From Collinsella sp. (GTDB taxonomy: Bacteria > Actinomycetota > Coriobacteriia > Coriobacteriales > Coriobacteriaceae): 7,326 bases of DNA. The stretch is from positions 1 to 7,326 of the forward strand of contig DXLX01000007.1 of the NCBI GenBank assembly GCA_019414515.1, in the 5' to 3' direction. This document shows, in pieces, positions 5,857-7,326 of this stretch; the stretch's first letter is position 1; every line of letters starts with the position of its first letter. Both the position numbers and the translations under genes were made by a program. The notes beneath the pieces were generated by a model that worked only from the letters and a program-made list of their open reading frames with translations, was not told the DNA's origin and ran no database searches.

Positions 5857-6914
5857 ACTTTGACGTGCCGGCCGAGCCGACCGACTACATCCACCGTATT
5901 GGCCGTACGGGCCGCGCCGGCGAGCTGGGCTGGGCCATCACGTTTGTGACCGAGCAGGACGTGGATGAGTTCTACGAGATCGAGAAGCTCATGGACAAGA
6001 CTGCCGACATCTACGAGGCCGGCGACTTGCACGTGGGCCCCAATCCGCCCGCGGTTGACCCCGAGCGCGACCCTGCGGCCTTTAAGGTGAAGAAGACCAA
6101 GCGCGGTAAGTCCAAGAGCAAGAAGAAGCTTGAGGAGGCGCGTCGCGACGGCAAGCGCAACGGCGACGATTACGGCGATGTGGCCGGTCGTTCCAACCGC
6201 GGTCGCGATGAGCGTCGCGGCGACAGCGAGCGCCCGAGCCGTCCCAAGCGCGGCGGCAAGACCCGCGTGCGCGAGGGTGTTCAGGCTCGCGTGGACGAGG
6301 CCGTGGAGAGCGTGGCCCGCGAGGTGGCTGCCGAGGAGCGCGGCGGTGCCGGTGACGTCGAGCCGGCCCCGCGCGGCAACCGTGCCGAGCGCCGTGCCAA
6401 GCAGTTCCAGGGCGAGGCACATCGCCGTCGCCGCGAGGACGAGGACCGCGGCGGTCGTCGCCGTGTTGAGCGCGAGGAAGAGGGCCGTGGCTCGCGCGGC
6501 GGCAAGCGCGGCGCGGGCGACCGCCGTCGTTCCGGTCGTGATGACGAGCGCGGTGGCCGCGGCGGCGAGTCCCGTGGCGGCAAGCGCTTTGAAGAGCGCG
6601 GCGGCCGCGGCGGTGAGCGTCGCGAGGATGCTCGCGGCAATGGCGGCCGCAGTGGCGCCGGCCGTTCTGGCGAGTCGCGCGATCGTCGCGACCCGCGTGC
6701 CAGTCGAGATCGTCGCGATGATTGGCGCAACTACGACGATACCCGCGAAGAGCGTCGCGGCGGCCACCGTGGCGGTCGTGGCGGCAACCAGGCCGGCTCC
6801 CGTGGTGGCCGTGCCGGCGGTCGCGATAACCGTGGCAGCTATGGCAACAGCCGTGGCGGCAAGCGCGGCGGCAGCTCCCGTCGCCCCGGTGACGGCGGCG
6901 GCAAGCGCAAGTAA
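5655..6914 (+). CDS. DEAD-box helicase, C-terminal part as read (domain 2 and RG-rich tail)
   Basis: The second open frame of the broken helicase. The homologous sequence begins at about 5622 (KKEGPERTIVF), but the first ATG in this frame is at 5655 (MRTKHRAD), inside motif IV, so it is not a natural start and no ribosome-binding site is evident. It carries motifs V and VI and the whole low-complexity tail (about 6091-6911), ending in GGGKRK and TAA. The tail looks intrinsically disordered, with mixed charge and RGG-type RNA-binding repeats. It should be read as the remainder of one gene, not as a separate one. Confidence 0.7.
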   Translation: MRTKHRADSCCRRLERKGIKAAAIHGNRSQAQRERALSAFRDGTVDVLVATDVLARGIDISDVRYVVNFDVPAEPTDYIHRIGRTGRAGELGWAITFVTEQDVDEFYEIEKLMDKTADIYEAGDLHVGPNPPAVDPERDPAAFKVKKTKRGKSKSKKKLEEARRDGKRNGDDYGDVAGRSNRGRDERRGDSERPSRPKRGGKTRVREGVQARVDEAVESVAREVAAEERGGAGDVEPAPRGNRAERRAKQFQGEAHRRRREDEDRGGRRRVEREEEGRGSRGGKRGAGDRRRSGRDDERGGRGGESRGGKRFEERGGRGGERREDARGNGGRSGAGRSGESRDRRDPRASRDRRDDWRNYDDTREERRGGHRGGRGGNQAGSRGGRAGGRDNRGSYGNSRGGKRGGSSRRPGDGGGKRK

Positions 6915-6948
6915 CATACGCGTCGCGTGCTAGAGCGAGGCGAACCAA

Positions 6949-6981
6949 GGGCCCCGAGCAACTTCGCTCGGGGCCCTTTTT
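6949..6981 (+). terminator. Strong intrinsic terminator after the helicase gene
   Basis: A perfect 11-bp GC-rich stem, GGGCCCCGAGC (6949-6959) with GCTCGGGGCCC (6966-6976), has a 6-base loop AACTTC and five T (6977-6981). It starts 34 bases after the helicase stop. Upstream bases on the other side are CCAA, so it acts mainly on the plus strand. Confidence 0.95.
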
Positions 6982-7144
6982 GGTGCAAGGGGGGACGGGT
7001 TCATATGCACCAACATCTTGAAGTTGCGGTGGAGTACGGACTGTTTTGGCCTTTTGAGCGGCTTTTCAGTCCCTATTTCACCGCAACTCATGATTGGTGC
7101 AAAGTAACCTGTCCCCAAGGCACCAAACAAGGAGTGTCCCCAAG
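6982..7144. repeat. GGGGACAG/TGCACC palindromic intergenic element, copy B with nested stem
   Basis: The outer arms are 6991-7011 (GGGGACGGG...TGCACC) and 7096-7116 (GGTGCAAAG...CTGTCCCC), with 17 of 21 matching when inverted. Nested inside is a second pair, 7022-7043 and 7067-7088, with 19 of 22 matching, including a perfect AGTTGCGGTG/CACCGCAACT. Just outside are partial copies: GGTGCAA at 6982-6988 before the left arm, and a stretch ending GTGTCCCC (7119-7141) after the right arm. The words TGTCCCCAAG at 7110-7119 and 7135-7144 form a 10-base direct repeat 25 bases apart. The element abuts the T-run of the helicase terminator. It codes for nothing and resembles a MITE or REP-type element of the same family as 951-1032. 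Confidence 0.75.
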
Positions 7145-7197
7145 TGTCGCCTAAATACCGTTTATCGAAGAAAAAAACCGTTCATCGGTCATAATGG

Positions 7198-7281
7198 TTG
7201 TTCCGGCTTTGGGCTTGTCTACAATAACTCCCGTAAAAGAAATGCGGAAGGTTACCGAGTCCCTCGGACGTGGGCCTAACC
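7198..7281 (+). promoter_or_regulatory. Candidate promoter and folded leader of a gene beyond the window
   Basis: TTGTTC (7198-7203) and TACAAT (7220-7225) are 16 bases apart and make a plausible sigma-70-type promoter pointing out of the window. The next transcribed stretch contains a nested stem: GGTTA (7250-7254) with TAACC (7277-7281) enclosing CCGAG (7255-7259) with CTCGG (7263-7267). This could be a 5' leader structure such as a ribosomal-protein leader, but I recognise no family. The only late ATG (7309) meets a stop after five codons. From 7145 to 7326 I see no gene. Confidence 0.35.
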
Positions 7282-7326
7282 AAAGTCTTTGAACGGGTGT
7301 GTCTCTATGGATGCATTCGCTTGATT

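Larger units (their letters stand above)
4714..6914 (+). pseudogene. DEAD-box RNA helicase with RG-rich tail, frame broken by a one-base loss
   Basis: An ATP-dependent RNA helicase of the DeaD/RhlE type, acting on structured RNA in ribosome assembly or mRNA turnover. Restoring one base near 5620 gives 733 residues. In order: an acidic N-terminal stretch (1-45); Q motif (F48, Q73); motif I AQTGTGKT (90-97); a basic insertion RERGGRNRRRGAKK (118-131) before motif Ia PTRELA; TPGR (195-198); DEAD (219-222); SAT (250-252). After the break come TIVF (311-314), VATDVLARGID (363-373) and HRIGRTGR (394-401). From about residue 460 the protein is a low-complexity tail rich in Arg, Gly, Asp and Glu with many RGG and GGKR pieces. 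The first frame is lost after EFL (codon 303, base 5620), and the expected KKEGPERTIVF continues in the frame one base back. There is no slippery heptamer, so a sequencing/assembly error or a true mutation is likelier than programmed frameshifting. A terminator follows. Confidence 0.85.

Noticed and set aside
5244..6917. Long minus-strand open frame of 557 codons, Ala/Thr-rich, opposite the helicase
   Set aside because: It is the mirror of a high-GC, Arg/Gly-rich coding region, has no recognisable domain, and the plus strand carries clear helicase motifs. Its continuity across the frame break is a composition effect.
7309..7326. Start of a gene at the right edge
   Set aside because: The ATG at 7309 reaches an in-frame TGA after five codons and has no clear ribosome-binding site.

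Overview
The window looks like one end of a contig from a high-GC gut actinobacterium. Collinsella or a close relative in the Coriobacteriia is my best guess, from the base composition, the protein sequences and the style of the intergenic palindromes; no 16S or taxonomic marker is present to prove it. The first 25 bases are not biological: they match the end of a Nextera/Tn5 sequencing adapter, so genomic sequence begins at about base 26.

Layout. Bases 27-332 are the 3' end of an amidohydrolase-family gene (+). A bidirectional terminator (364-400) separates it from a small two-helix membrane protein with a C-terminal zinc ribbon (423-896, -). Next comes a copper-homeostasis cluster, all on the minus strand and read from high to low coordinates: a Cu(I) P-type ATPase (CopA, 1733-4075), a small CopZ-like metallochaperone (1364-1585) and a CsoR-family copper-sensing repressor (1043-1315). 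A G-tract palindrome at 4126-4153 in front of copA overlaps a -10-like box and is a good candidate CsoR operator. The inferred circuit is simple: CsoR represses the operon that contains its own gene, Cu(I) releases it, the chaperone carries Cu(I) and CopA exports it.

On the plus strand lies a DEAD-box RNA helicase (4714-6914) with a tail of about 270 residues rich in Arg, Gly and acidic residues. Its reading frame is broken by one missing base near 5620. All conserved helicase motifs exist, but they are split over two frames. A strong terminator follows (6949-6981). The last ~180 bases hold a possible promoter and a small folded leader, but no gene.

The most striking non-coding content is a set of palindromic intergenic repeats. 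(1) Between copA and the helicase (4225-4441) are three palindromes at exactly 80-base spacing, each with 16-base core arms around a 25-base loop, separated by 23-base linkers. (2) A GGGGACAG...TGCACC inverted-repeat family occurs at 951-1032 and 6991-7116, the second copy with a further nested stem. (3) A long imperfect hairpin (1611-1704) sits inside the copper operon. These resemble REP/BIME or MITE-type elements. The regular array is the best candidate here for something undescribed.
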